In this document: positions 28,578 through 37,777 of the stretch, piece after piece
How positions within the stretch are numbered: the first letter of the stretch is position 1
Layout: the number at the start of each line of letters is the position of its first letter
Assembly: GCA_002400985.2 (NCBI GenBank)
Contig: NVRX02000006.1
Coordinates: forward strand, 33,110 to 91,515
Source of the DNA: Candidatus Wolfebacteria bacterium
GTDB lineage: Bacteria > Patescibacteriota > Minisyncoccia > Phycocordibacterales > Phycocordibacteraceae
DNA length: 58,406 nucleotides
Direction of reading: 5' to 3'
Notes under the pieces: generated by a model
The model's input: only the letters and a program-made list of their open reading frames with translations
What the model was told of the DNA's origin: nothing
Database searches by the model: none
Position numbers and translations under genes: made by a program

Positions 28578-28886
28578 ATGGACGACAACCAAAGACTAGA
28601 AAGAATGGTAAAAGAGAGTCTTCGAATGGCTAAAGAAAATAATCGGCGTATTCGAAGTATTCAGCGTGGAATGTTTATGAGCGGTATTGTCCGTATTCTC
28701 GTTTGGGCAGTTATTCTTGGCTTGCCATTCTTTATTTACTTTTCTCTGCTTAAGCCGTATGTTGATGGAGCCTCAAGTACTCTTGAAAGTATTAAGTCTG
28801 GAGAAACAAACATTATTCAAGAGTTTATAAAGGTGCCTGGTCTAGATGCATTTAAAGATGCCCTAGAAAAGAATCAAGCAGAATAA
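28578..28886 (+). CDS. Hypothetical single-TM protein
   Basis: MDDNQRLERMVKESLRMAKENNRRIRSIQRGMFMSGIVRILVWAVILGLPFFIYF; no recognised family. Confidence 0.65.
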   Translation: MDDNQRLERMVKESLRMAKENNRRIRSIQRGMFMSGIVRILVWAVILGLPFFIYFSLLKPYVDGASSTLESIKSGETNIIQEFIKVPGLDAFKDALEKNQAE

Positions 28887-28887
28887 T

Positions 28888-28961
28888 GCTGAGGTAGCTC
28901 AGTTGGTTAGAGCACTTGTTTGAAGCACAAGGGGTCGGCAGTTCGAATCTGCCTCTCAGCA
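28888..28961 (+). tRNA. tRNA-Phe (GAA)
   Basis: Acceptor GCTGAGG/TCTCAGC, anticodon arm CTTGT-TTGAAGC-ACAAG, T-loop AGTTCGAATCT. Confidence 0.93.
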
Positions 28962-28967
28962 CAAAGT

Positions 28968-28995
28968 AAAACACCACCTATCAGGTGGTGTTTTA
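28968..28995. terminator. Bidirectional rho-independent terminator
   Basis: AAAACACCACCTATCAGGTGGTGTTTT. Confidence 0.85.
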
Positions 28996-28999
28996 AGTA

Positions 29000-29524
29000 T
29001 TATCCAACTTTAACTTTTAGTTTCGTTTGCTTTGCCTTATCAAGCTTTGGAAGTATGAGGGTAAGCAACCCATCTTTTGCAGAAGCAGAGGATCCATCAA
29101 CATCAACTTCTTGTGGAAGAAGGATAGTTCGTGAGAATGTACCCCAGTAGAGTTCTTTATGGAAATAATCTGCAGAATCTACTTCTTCCCGTGCTTCCCG
29201 TGCTCCAGAGATGGTAACCATGTCTCGAGTAATAGAGAGGTCGAGCATATCGGCTCGTACACCCGCTACAAAGGCCCGTATAACGATTTCATTAGGACTT
29301 TGATATACATCAACAGGAAGCTGTCCTGAGGCTGTTTCTTCGATTTCCTCCTCCTCAACTTCTGGAGGAAGAGGTTCGTCGTGTTCTGATACTGAAAGTT
29401 TCTTTATAGAAGGTTTTTTGGTCTCTGGTTTAAAATCATCTTCAAATGCATCATAGTCTTCATTTAAACTGACACTCCCAGTGAGTTTTTCAAATAGTGA
29501 TTGTTTTTTCTTTTTTCCAAACAT
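29000..29524 (-). CDS. Hsp20/alpha-crystallin family protein
   Basis: 'LPVDVYQSPNEIVIRAFVAGVRADMLDLSITRDMVTISGAREAREEV...GTFSRTILLPQEVDVDGSSASAKDGLLTLILPKL'. Confidence 0.92.
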   Translation of the reverse strand: MFGKKKKQSLFEKLTGSVSLNEDYDAFEDDFKPETKKPSIKKLSVSEHDEPLPPEVEEEEIEETASGQLPVDVYQSPNEIVIRAFVAGVRADMLDLSITRDMVTISGAREAREEVDSADYFHKELYWGTFSRTILLPQEVDVDGSSASAKDGLLTLILPKLDKAKQTKLKVKVG

Positions 29525-29526
29525 AA

Positions 29527-30246
29527 TTAACAGTTACGACCTTTGTTTTTTGGTCTATTCTTAAATCGTATCACACGCGCGACTTCAAATAATATTAAGA
29601 TGACAACAACACCAACCCATACAAAGAAGAATGCATTGAGTGTGTTGTATCCCTTACTTGAGATTATAAGTAGGTTAAAGATTGTGTGCAATGCAATTGC
29701 AAGGATAAGTCCTATGCTTGTATACAGAGGCATAAGTCTTTTGTGTTTATAAAATGATATTGCCATGGCAAACCCAACAATGGCAGAAGCAAATAGGTGA
29801 AGTAGTGTTGATCCAAGAAACCTGAGATTTCCTGTTATAAAACTATCGATTAGGTTTCCGTCTGCAATGGGAGATAAAAGGAATAACGTATTTTCTAATG
29901 CTGCAAAACCAAGTGCTGCAGTAACCATATAAATCATTGCATCAATAGGTTCATTTACCGCTTTTCTCCATAGTATTGCTACTGCAACAACACCGTACTT
30001 CATAAGCTCTTCAACAGCAGCCCATGCAAAGATGGTCATAAGACTTATTTCTCCGTAATGTGCAAGTGCAAATTTTTGAAAGGGAATTACAAGTGGTACT
30101 GCAATCATTCCTGCCACAAATGCAAGGAAAATAAGATGTTTTGGCTCAGGACAACGAGCATCTTCTTTAAGCCAAAAATACAGCCAAACAAGAGCAGGTA
30201 GCAATCCTCCTAAAAAGGCATATGTAAGGGTTGGTAAATCAAGCAT
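29527..30246 (-). CDS. PrsW-like intramembrane protease
   Basis: 'AAVEELMKYGVVAVAI', 'AALGFAALENTLFLL', 'HLFASAIVGFAMA', 'LHTIFNLLI'. Confidence 0.85.
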   Translation of the reverse strand: MLDLPTLTYAFLGGLLPALVWLYFWLKEDARCPEPKHLIFLAFVAGMIAVPLVIPFQKFALAHYGEISLMTIFAWAAVEELMKYGVVAVAILWRKAVNEPIDAMIYMVTAALGFAALENTLFLLSPIADGNLIDSFITGNLRFLGSTLLHLFASAIVGFAMAISFYKHKRLMPLYTSIGLILAIALHTIFNLLIISSKGYNTLNAFFFVWVGVVVILILFEVARVIRFKNRPKNKGRNC

Positions 30247-32427
30247 TTAGGCTTTGGGCCATTTTGTTACAAGTAAATAAGGGCTTTCTTTCTCTGGAAG
30301 AGACTGCCAGATTTCTTCTGTAACAAATGGCATAAATGGGTGAAGAGTTTTTAATGTGGTAGTTAGGATGTGATACAGCTTCCATTGTACTGCACTTCTC
30401 CTTTCTCCTTCTAGCTCACTCTTACTCTTCTCAATAATAACATCAGCGAATGTGTGCCAGAAGTAGTGGTATGCACGGTCTGCAGCAAGATCAAATCGAT
30501 ACCCTTCAAGGTAGTTTGTAACTTCTTTTACCATGTCCTCGAGATCTTTGAGATCTTCCTGGTCTTCTTCTGAGAGGTCTGGTTTCTCAAGTACTGATGC
30601 TCCCTCAGTATGTGTAAGTACGAAGCGGGCCACATTCCATATTTTATTTGTAAATTTCTTATATCCTTTTACCTGCTGAACATCAAAAGGGATGTCGTTT
30701 CCTGGTGCTGCTCCAGTAAGAAGTGCAAAACGAGCTGCATCTGCTCCGTAGTCTGCAATAAGATCGAGAGGGTCTACACCATTTCCTTTACTCTTGCTCA
30801 TCTTCTGACCTTTGGTGTCTCGAACCATACCGTGTAAGAAGACTTTTTTAAATGGAACGTCTCCAGTAAGGAATGTTGTCATTAGAATCATCCTGGCAAC
30901 CCAGAAGAATATAATGTCGTATCCAGTCTCAAGCACTGCAGTAGGATGATATGTTTCAAGTTCTTCTTTATTATTTGGCCACCCAAGAGTAGAAAGTGTC
31001 CAAAGCCCTGAAGAGAACCAAGTATCAAGCGTATCAGGGTCTTGCTCCCATCCATCTCCAGGAGATTCAACTTGTGCTTTTTCTTCTGTACCCTTGTACC
31101 ACATAGGAATACGGTGTCCGTACCATATCTGTCTACTAATACACCACGGCCTAAGATTATCTACCCAGTGAAAATATGTTTTATTAAATCGCTTTGGAAG
31201 AATCTCAATATCTCCACTTGTAACAGCAGTCGTCATAAGCTCTTTCAAACTAACTTCTTGGCCACTTTTTATTCCTGTTATGTTTGATACAGGAAGCGTG
31301 AACTTTTTTTGCACATCAATAAACCACTGCTTCATAATTTGTGGCTCAATAACCGCTTTTGTTCTGTCTCCTATAGAAATGTTGTGCACGTACCTTTCGT
31401 CAATACTTTCAACAAGTCCTTTACTATCAAGTTTCTCTATAATTTTTTCTCGAGTTGTACTTATTTTCATCCCCTCAAACTCTTTCCCTGCAATAGGGAG
31501 AAGTTTTCCGTATTGATCTATGATCTGTTCGTATTCTAAATCGTGGCGTTGTGCTATTTCAAAATCAACAGAGCTATGCCAAGGAGTAATAGTCATAACG
31601 CCAGATCCAAATTCAGGATCTATTGCCTCGTCTTTTATAATCGTTGCAGTAATAGGACCATTAATCCATTCAAGATCTATTTTTTGTCCGTGTGTGTATT
31701 CTTTGTAACGTTCATCATTTGGATGCATTACCACATACTTGTCTCCAAACTTTGTTTCGGGTCGTGAGGTACCAATAATAAAGGGGCCGTATTTTAGGTA
31801 ATAAAAATTAGTAGTTTCTTCTTTGTGTTCTATTTCATCATCTGAAATTACCGTTTGTCCTTTTGGGTCCCAGTTTACACTTCGGTTTCCTCGCACAATA
31901 AGACCTGCTTTGTGCATTCGTATAAAAGCCTCATTCACTGCTTCGTTGCGAGTTTTGTCCATGGTAAATGCGTACCTGCTCCAGTCGAGTGAAGATCCCA
32001 TGGCTTTGATTTGAGAAATGATAGTTGTTTTACTTTCTTCTACAAAGTCAGCAATACGTGAAAGAAACTCTTCACGTCCAAGCTGGTGTCTACTTTTCTT
32101 TTCCTCTTTCTGCACTTTTTTCTCAACAACATTTTGTGTTGCAATAGAAGCAGAGTCAGTTCCTGGAATCCAAAGGGTTCGTTTTCCCTTCATTCGATTG
32201 TATCGAATAAGAAGGTCTTCAATGGCAAGCATAGATGCATGTCCTATGTGAAGCACTCCTGTTACATTTGGGGGAGGAAGGACAATGGTGTATGACTCCG
32301 CGTCTTTTTCAGTATGTCCAGCTGCAATAGATTTTTCTGGATTAAAAAATCCTGACTCTTCCCACATCTTATAGATACGAGATTCTGTTGCTTGCGGATC
32401 ATATGGTTTCTCAAATTTCTCGTGCAT
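30247..32427 (-). CDS. valS: Valyl-tRNA synthetase
   Basis: 'LPPPNVTGVLHIGHASM' (HIGH), 'TKGQKMSKSKGNGVDPLDLI' (KMSKS), 'IWYGHRIPMWY'. Confidence 0.96.
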   Translation of the reverse strand: MHEKFEKPYDPQATESRIYKMWEESGFFNPEKSIAAGHTEKDAESYTIVLPPPNVTGVLHIGHASMLAIEDLLIRYNRMKGKRTLWIPGTDSASIATQNVVEKKVQKEEKKSRHQLGREEFLSRIADFVEESKTTIISQIKAMGSSLDWSRYAFTMDKTRNEAVNEAFIRMHKAGLIVRGNRSVNWDPKGQTVISDDEIEHKEETTNFYYLKYGPFIIGTSRPETKFGDKYVVMHPNDERYKEYTHGQKIDLEWINGPITATIIKDEAIDPEFGSGVMTITPWHSSVDFEIAQRHDLEYEQIIDQYGKLLPIAGKEFEGMKISTTREKIIEKLDSKGLVESIDERYVHNISIGDRTKAVIEPQIMKQWFIDVQKKFTLPVSNITGIKSGQEVSLKELMTTAVTSGDIEILPKRFNKTYFHWVDNLRPWCISRQIWYGHRIPMWYKGTEEKAQVESPGDGWEQDPDTLDTWFSSGLWTLSTLGWPNNKEELETYHPTAVLETGYDIIFFWVARMILMTTFLTGDVPFKKVFLHGMVRDTKGQKMSKSKGNGVDPLDLIADYGADAARFALLTGAAPGNDIPFDVQQVKGYKKFTNKIWNVARFVLTHTEGASVLEKPDLSEEDQEDLKDLEDMVKEVTNYLEGYRFDLAADRAYHYFWHTFADVIIEKSKSELEGERRSAVQWKLYHILTTTLKTLHPFMPFVTEEIWQSLPEKESPYLLVTKWPKA

Positions 32428-32471
32428 AGTATATAGAGTGTACTAGAAATACGTGTAGTGTTAAAGGGTTT

Positions 32472-33629
32472 TTAATGCACTGATAGATTACTATCAGCAG
32501 AAATTTCATCTGCAAACTCCTTTCGAAGTGCGCGATAAAAACCTGCAATACCAATCATAATTGCATTGTCAGTAGTAAGTTTTGGCTCAGGGAGGAAAAG
32601 TGATACTCCTGAATGCTTATTTGTAATAGTTTCTTCAAATACTCTGCGAATATGGTGGTTTGCAGATACTCCTCCTCCAAGCACCAGTGTCTGCACTCCA
32701 TGGTCCTCTATTGCTTGTAGGGTTTTCTTTACAAGCACTTCCGTTACAGCGTTTTCGAATGAATGCGCAATATTTTTTTTATCCTCCTCGGTTACATTCT
32801 CAATATCCTTTAGCGTGTACAACACAGAAGTTTTTAATCCTGCAAAAGAGAAATCACAATCTTTGGAGTGAAGCATGGGGCGGGGGAATGAAAATACCTC
32901 TTTACCACCTTCTTTTCGTACAAGTTCTGCCAATTTACTTATCTCTGGTCCTCCTGGGTACGGAAGATCTATCATTCGTGCAACCTTATCAAATGCTTCT
33001 CCAACAGCATCATCACGTGTTTGTCCTATAAGTTCATATGAAAGCCATTCCTTCATCAGTACGAGCTCTGTGTGGCCTCCTGAGATAAGTAGAGCAAGGA
33101 GAGGAAGCTCCACCTTTTCAATAACACCATCTTGTAATAATGAAGATACAATATGCCCTTCCATGTGGTTTATTGGCACAAGAGGTTTGTTCCATGCAAG
33201 TGCAAGTGCTTGTGCAAAATTCACACCAACCCACAGAGCTGGAGCAAGTCCCGGTCCGTGCGTTACTGCTATTACATCAATATCAGGTATTTCTATTCCT
33301 TGTATAAACTCAATAAATGCATCACTCATATCAGGCTCTCTGTGCAAGAGTTCTTTAATTTTTTCTTGCACATTTGCATCAAGATTTATTTTGTTGCTTG
33401 TAATCATTGACGCTTCAGTAAGCGCCGCTCTTGTTACGGGAATAAGATTTTTTGCGTGCTCACGCTTTGCAAGTGTGGGATATACACCGCCATATTCTCT
33501 ATGGAGTTCAATTTGAGAAAGAAGCACATTTCCCAACACTTCAAATGTTGCAGAAGAGTCATCTCCTGTTGCTTCAACAACAGCAACAGCCGTTTCGTCA
33601 CAGCTTGTTTCAATCGCAAGAATTTTCAT
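32472..33629 (-). CDS. tsaD: tRNA threonylcarbamoyladenosine biosynthesis protein TsaD
   Basis: 'ILAIETSCDETAVAVVE', 'REHAKNLIPV', 'NHMEGHIVSSLL', 'LLISGGHTELVLM', 'VLGGGVSANHHIRRVFEE'. Confidence 0.95.
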   Translation of the reverse strand: MKILAIETSCDETAVAVVEATGDDSSATFEVLGNVLLSQIELHREYGGVYPTLAKREHAKNLIPVTRAALTEASMITSNKINLDANVQEKIKELLHREPDMSDAFIEFIQGIEIPDIDVIAVTHGPGLAPALWVGVNFAQALALAWNKPLVPINHMEGHIVSSLLQDGVIEKVELPLLALLISGGHTELVLMKEWLSYELIGQTRDDAVGEAFDKVARMIDLPYPGGPEISKLAELVRKEGGKEVFSFPRPMLHSKDCDFSFAGLKTSVLYTLKDIENVTEEDKKNIAHSFENAVTEVLVKKTLQAIEDHGVQTLVLGGGVSANHHIRRVFEETITNKHSGVSLFLPEPKLTTDNAIMIGIAGFYRALRKEFADEISADSNLSVH

Positions 33630-33667
33630 ATATAAAGATTAGCGTATTTGCTGATACCATTCAACAT

Positions 33668-34657
33668 ATGAATGTTTTAGAGCACGTTTCTCTTAAAGAA
33701 AAAACTACATTGCATGTAGGAGGTACAGCACGTTATTTTATTGCAACAGAAGATGTTGAAGGTGCAGTACGTTTTGCAAAAGGCAAAGATCTTTCCGTAT
33801 GGGTGCTAGGGGGAGGAAGCAACATTGTTCTTCCAGATTCAGAAATTAATGTTGTTGCAATACAAGTATTGGAAAAAGGTAATAAAATTTTAGAAGAAAC
33901 ACATGATTCAGTAATTATAGAAGTAGGGGCTGGAGAATCTCTAGATACTTTTATACAACACACTGTTCAGAAAGGATATTGGGGATTAGAAAATCTCTCC
34001 CTTATTCCAGGTACTGTTGCAGGACTTGCAGTACAAAATGTTGGAGCATATGGCATAGAAGCATCTTCATACATAGAAAGCGTTTGTGTATTTAATATAA
34101 AAAAAGAAAAATTTGAAACTATAAAAAATAATAAATGTTGTTTTGGATATAGAACAAGTATTTTCAATACCTCAAAGAAAGGATCATATATTATTTATTC
34201 AATAACGTTGAAGCTTTCAAAAATACCAAAGCCAATGCTTGAGTATAGAAGCATTAAAAATTTTAAGGAAAATCCTACACAGCAAGAAATACGAAATAAG
34301 ATAATAGAAATACGAAGAGGGAAGGACTTAGATCCAGAAAAAATATGGAGTGTAGGATCTTTCTTTAAAAATGTAGAGGTATCAAGCCTAGAAAACCATA
34401 CTCTTTCAGACACAGTAAAAAATTCTGTGTTTGCTATAGAAGGAGGGTATAAGATTCCATCTGCTGCACTCATTGATGATCTGAGCATGAAAGGCTTGTG
34501 CGTAGGAGATGCCTGTATTTCAGACAGGCAGGCAAATATGATCATAAACAAAGGGAATGCCACAGCCATAGATATACAAAAACTCTTCAAGAAGGTTCAA
34601 AGAAAGATTTTATTAGAAACTGGTATTGAGCTCTGCAATGAGCCTGAATTTTTGTGA
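33668..34657 (+). CDS. murB: UDP-N-acetylenolpyruvoylglucosamine reductase
   Basis: 'TTLHVGGTARYFI', 'VLGGGSNIVL', 'GLENLSLIPGTVAGLAVQNVGAYG', 'GSFFKNVEVS', 'SAALID'. Confidence 0.95.
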   Translation: MNVLEHVSLKEKTTLHVGGTARYFIATEDVEGAVRFAKGKDLSVWVLGGGSNIVLPDSEINVVAIQVLEKGNKILEETHDSVIIEVGAGESLDTFIQHTVQKGYWGLENLSLIPGTVAGLAVQNVGAYGIEASSYIESVCVFNIKKEKFETIKNNKCCFGYRTSIFNTSKKGSYIIYSITLKLSKIPKPMLEYRSIKNFKENPTQQEIRNKIIEIRRGKDLDPEKIWSVGSFFKNVEVSSLENHTLSDTVKNSVFAIEGGYKIPSAALIDDLSMKGLCVGDACISDRQANMIINKGNATAIDIQKLFKKVQRKILLETGIELCNEPEFL

Positions 34658-34726
34658 CCCTACGGAGAATTGAACTCCGATTTCCAGGATGAAAACCTGG
34701 CGTCCTAACCATTAGACTATAGGGCC
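34655..34726 (-). tRNA. tRNA-Glu (TTC)
   Basis: Reverse complement GGCCCTATAGTCTAATGGTTAGGACGCCAGGTTTTCATCCTGGAAATCGGAGTTCAATTCTCCGTAGGGTCA; anticodon TTC. Confidence 0.93.
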
Positions 34727-34740
34727 ATGAGTATGCGCGA

Positions 34741-34798
34741 TTGTAGCATTTTTAGGGTAAAATACTATACATATAGTAATTTGCAGCATTTTAGATAT
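34741..34798 (+). promoter_or_regulatory. Putative operator/promoter region of the AOX-like gene
   Basis: Palindrome TACTAT-ACAT-ATAGTA (34763-34778) flanked by direct repeats TTGTAGCATTTTTAG (34741) and TTGCAGCATTTTAG (34781). Confidence 0.45.
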
Positions 34799-35485
34799 AT
34801 GGATAGAAAACATGAAGAGCTTGTAGAAAAGCTTAAAGACCCAGCATTCAGAGAAATATACATACAAAAGTATAAAGATTATAAGGTTGGTTTAGTGCCA
34901 AAAATTCTTGGTGGCATTCTTGTTCTTTCAGGAAACATCATATATGGACGAAAACCTTCATATGCAAAATTTAAAGCAGTAGAAGTGATTGCACGTATCC
35001 CGTATCAGTCTTGGGAGAGGGTTTCGTACATGTTTTTAACCGCAATGTATGGAAATGAAAAAAAGGCAGTAAACCTTACGTATACATCTCGATTTGCACG
35101 CGTTGCACAAGATAACGAAACAATGCATGTGGTAGTAATGACGCAGATAACAAAGCGGGAAGGGCAGAGTGGCATCTTCCGACACTACCTTATCCCCCTA
35201 CTATTCTCTTTCTTTTATTATGTTGTAAGTGCAATTCTGTATATGGTACACAGAAAATCAGCGCTTGAACTCAACTATGTGTTTGAATCTCATGCATATG
35301 ATCAGTATTCAGAATTTATTAAAGAACATGGAGAAGAACAAAAAGAGAAGCAAGTAGAAAGTAAATTCTTAGAATTCTATGGGAGAAAGTGTGCAAATGA
35401 GTACGAGCTCTTTTGTTCAATACGAGATGATGAGTTGATTCATAAGAACGAATCAATACGAAGAATCTCTGTACCAATGGCATAA
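34799..35485 (+). CDS. Alternative oxidase (AOX)-like di-iron carboxylate protein
   Basis: Four-helix E / ExxH / E / ExxH pattern: 'YQSWERVSYMF', 'RVAQDNETMHVVVM' (cf. AOX NERMHL), 'NYVFESHAYDQYSEF', 'IRDDELIHKNES' (cf. AOX RADEAHHRDVNH); hydrophobic segment between. Confidence 0.75.
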   Translation: MDRKHEELVEKLKDPAFREIYIQKYKDYKVGLVPKILGGILVLSGNIIYGRKPSYAKFKAVEVIARIPYQSWERVSYMFLTAMYGNEKKAVNLTYTSRFARVAQDNETMHVVVMTQITKREGQSGIFRHYLIPLLFSFFYYVVSAILYMVHRKSALELNYVFESHAYDQYSEFIKEHGEEQKEKQVESKFLEFYGRKCANEYELFCSIRDDELIHKNESIRRISVPMA

Positions 35486-35517
35486 AAAAAGGCGCTCGAG
35501 ATGAGCGCCTTTTTTCT
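35484..35517. terminator. Bidirectional rho-independent terminator
   Basis: AAAAAAAGGCGCTCGAGATGAGCGCCTTTTTTC. Confidence 0.85.
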
Positions 35518-35518
35518 T

Positions 35519-36442
35519 TTACTTGGTCTTTAAGTGAACATAAATATCCTCAAGTGCTTTTACTGCATCTCCCGCAGCAATATTATTTTGGTGATATAGC
35601 TCATCCGTACAATCTCCAGCAGACCAGATACCAGGAGTTTTTGTTTGTTGGTTTTTTGGATCTACTATAATTCTCTTATAATCATCAAGCTCAACAATAT
35701 CTGCAGCAAAATCTGTTGAAGGAACCATTCCAATTTCAACAAAGACACCAGAGACAGGAAGCTCTTTTTCTTTTCCTTGCGCTTCATATTTTAGACCTGT
35801 TACAAACTTGTCTCCAAGCACCTCCAAAGTATTTGCATTGGTAATGGCAGTCATCTTTGGATCTGCAAGAACTTTTTCAACAGTAATAGGGTCTGCCTTG
35901 AAAGAGTCTCCTCGGTGTAGAAGGGTGACGCTCTTTGTGTACGCAAGAAGCTGTGCTGCAGTTTCAAATCCTGCATTTCCTCCACCAATAACTACAACAT
36001 CCATGTCTGTAAAGAGTGGGCCGTCGCACGATGCACAATAGGTAAGTCCTTTATGTTCAAAAATATCTGCACCTTTAGCAGGAAGACGCCTCCTGTTTGC
36101 TCCCGATGCAATAAGTACCGCACGTGATTCAAATGATTTACCTTTATCTGTTGTGGTTACAAAAGACCGTGCGGCTTTCTTTTCTAGTTTTATAACTGTT
36201 TGGCCTTCATGTATTTCAATAATATCTCCTTTGTAAGCATCAAGGTGTGCTTTAAAATTTTTTACTAAATCTAGGCCAGAAATATGAGGTGTTCCTATCC
36301 AGTTTTGAATATCTTCTGAAACAACACTTTGTCCTCCAATTTCTGTGGCGACAATTACAGTCTTTAACTTTTTTCGAGCTGCATACACACCAGCAGCTAC
36401 TGCTGCTGGACCACCTCCTATAATTACAAGATCGTACTGCAT
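35519..36442 (-). CDS. trxB: Thioredoxin reductase
   Basis: 'MQYDLVIIGGGPAAVAAGVYAAR', redox 'YCASCDGPLF', 'VVVIGGGNAGFETAAQL', 'GIWSAGDC'. Confidence 0.93.
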   Translation of the reverse strand: MQYDLVIIGGGPAAVAAGVYAARKKLKTVIVATEIGGQSVVSEDIQNWIGTPHISGLDLVKNFKAHLDAYKGDIIEIHEGQTVIKLEKKAARSFVTTTDKGKSFESRAVLIASGANRRRLPAKGADIFEHKGLTYCASCDGPLFTDMDVVVIGGGNAGFETAAQLLAYTKSVTLLHRGDSFKADPITVEKVLADPKMTAITNANTLEVLGDKFVTGLKYEAQGKEKELPVSGVFVEIGMVPSTDFAADIVELDDYKRIIVDPKNQQTKTPGIWSAGDCTDELYHQNNIAAGDAVKALEDIYVHLKTK

Positions 36443-36503
36443 ATATAAATACTGAACTGTTAATACAGCCCAGTATACATCAAACAAAGAGTGTTTGTTT
36501 TTA

Positions 36504-37691
36504 TTATTTGTTCCGTCGTAGGAAAGAAGGGATTGCTCCACCAATGTTTTCTTTTTCTTCTCCCTCTTCAATAGCTTCTTTTGTTTCCTGTTTCTCTGCC
36601 TCTTTCTTTTCTTCTGGAGTCTCTTTACTCTTTGGGATTACTGAGTTGTAGATTCGATCTCTTTCATCTTCTTGTTCTTTTCGAGGTAGTGAAAATAGAG
36701 ACGTATTTCGCTCTGGAGCAAGACTGGGGCTTTTGTCAGGGAATCCTGTGGCAATAACGATTACACGGATATGACCCTTCTTAAGCTTTTCATCTTTCAT
36801 AATACCAAAGATGATTTTTGCATCTGCGTCCACTGCTTCAGTAACAACCTTTGCAGCTTCTTGTACCTCAAGGATTCCAAGGTCGTCACTTCCTGCAACA
36901 GCAAGGAGAACGCCTTTGGCTCCTGAGATAGACACATCAAGTAGTGGGGAATTGATAGCAATCTCTGCAGCATCTTTGGCTCGTGTATCGCCATCTGCAA
37001 TACCGATACCCATAAGAGCAGGTCCTGCCTCCTCCATTACAGACTTGATATCATTGAAGTCTGTATTGATCTCTCCCGCGGTAGTAATAATATCTGAAAC
37101 CCCTTCAACAGCCTGTCGAAGGATATCGTCACACATTGCAAATGCTGATTTGCTTGTAGTGTTTTGATCAACAATAGTAAGCAGTTTGTCATTTGGAATA
37201 ACAATATATGCATCTACTGCGTCTTTTAATTCTGCAAGACCGTGGTCTGCAGTCCGCATTCGTTGCTGTCCTTCAAATGAGAAGGGCTTTGTAACGATAG
37301 CAACTGTAAGTGCACCAAGCTCTTGTGCAATACGTGCAATAACAGGAGCAGCACCAGTACCGGTACCTCCTCCCATCCCACAGGTAACAAACACCATGTC
37401 TGATCCCTTCAGTGCTTCTTGGATTTCTTCACGTGTTTCCTCTGCGGCTCGTTGTCCTGTTTCTGGATGTCCTCCAGCACCAAGTCCTCGAGTTACATTT
37501 TTTCCAATATGGATTTTTCTCTTTGCAAGAGAACGATGCAAGTCTTGTGCATCAGTATTAATAGAAATAAACTCAACACCTTTCACTTTTGTGTTAATCA
37601 TATGATTAACAGCGTTGTTTCCTGAACCTCCAACACCTACCACTCTGATTCGTGCAAATGATTCTACGTCGGGCTGTACTTTTCTTGCCAT
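36504..37691 (-). CDS. ftsZ: Cell division protein FtsZ
   Basis: 'VVGVGGSGNNAVNHMI', tubulin signature 'GMGGGTGTGAAPVIA', 'ADHGLAELKDAVDAYIVIPNDKLL'. Confidence 0.97.
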   Translation of the reverse strand: MARKVQPDVESFARIRVVGVGGSGNNAVNHMINTKVKGVEFISINTDAQDLHRSLAKRKIHIGKNVTRGLGAGGHPETGQRAAEETREEIQEALKGSDMVFVTCGMGGGTGTGAAPVIARIAQELGALTVAIVTKPFSFEGQQRMRTADHGLAELKDAVDAYIVIPNDKLLTIVDQNTTSKSAFAMCDDILRQAVEGVSDIITTAGEINTDFNDIKSVMEEAGPALMGIGIADGDTRAKDAAEIAINSPLLDVSISGAKGVLLAVAGSDDLGILEVQEAAKVVTEAVDADAKIIFGIMKDEKLKKGHIRVIVIATGFPDKSPSLAPERNTSLFSLPRKEQEDERDRIYNSVIPKSKETPEEKKEAEKQETKEAIEEGEEKENIGGAIPSFLRRNK

Positions 37692-37777
37692 ATCTTACGC
37701 GTTTATTAGTTGCCCCCTATCATACAGAAATAAAGCACAGCTTGCAAAGCGTTGACATAATGGCTTGTTTTGTGTCT

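Noticed and set aside
32875-33516. 213-aa ORF antisense to tsaD
   Set aside because: Shadow ORF opposite strongly conserved tsaD motifs.
33452-33667. N-terminal 72-aa extension of the murB ORF, including a poly-Gln run
   Set aside because: Overlaps tsaD antisense. The run is the complement of tsaD coding sequence, and MurB homology starts at the ATG at 33668 with a -10-like box upstream.
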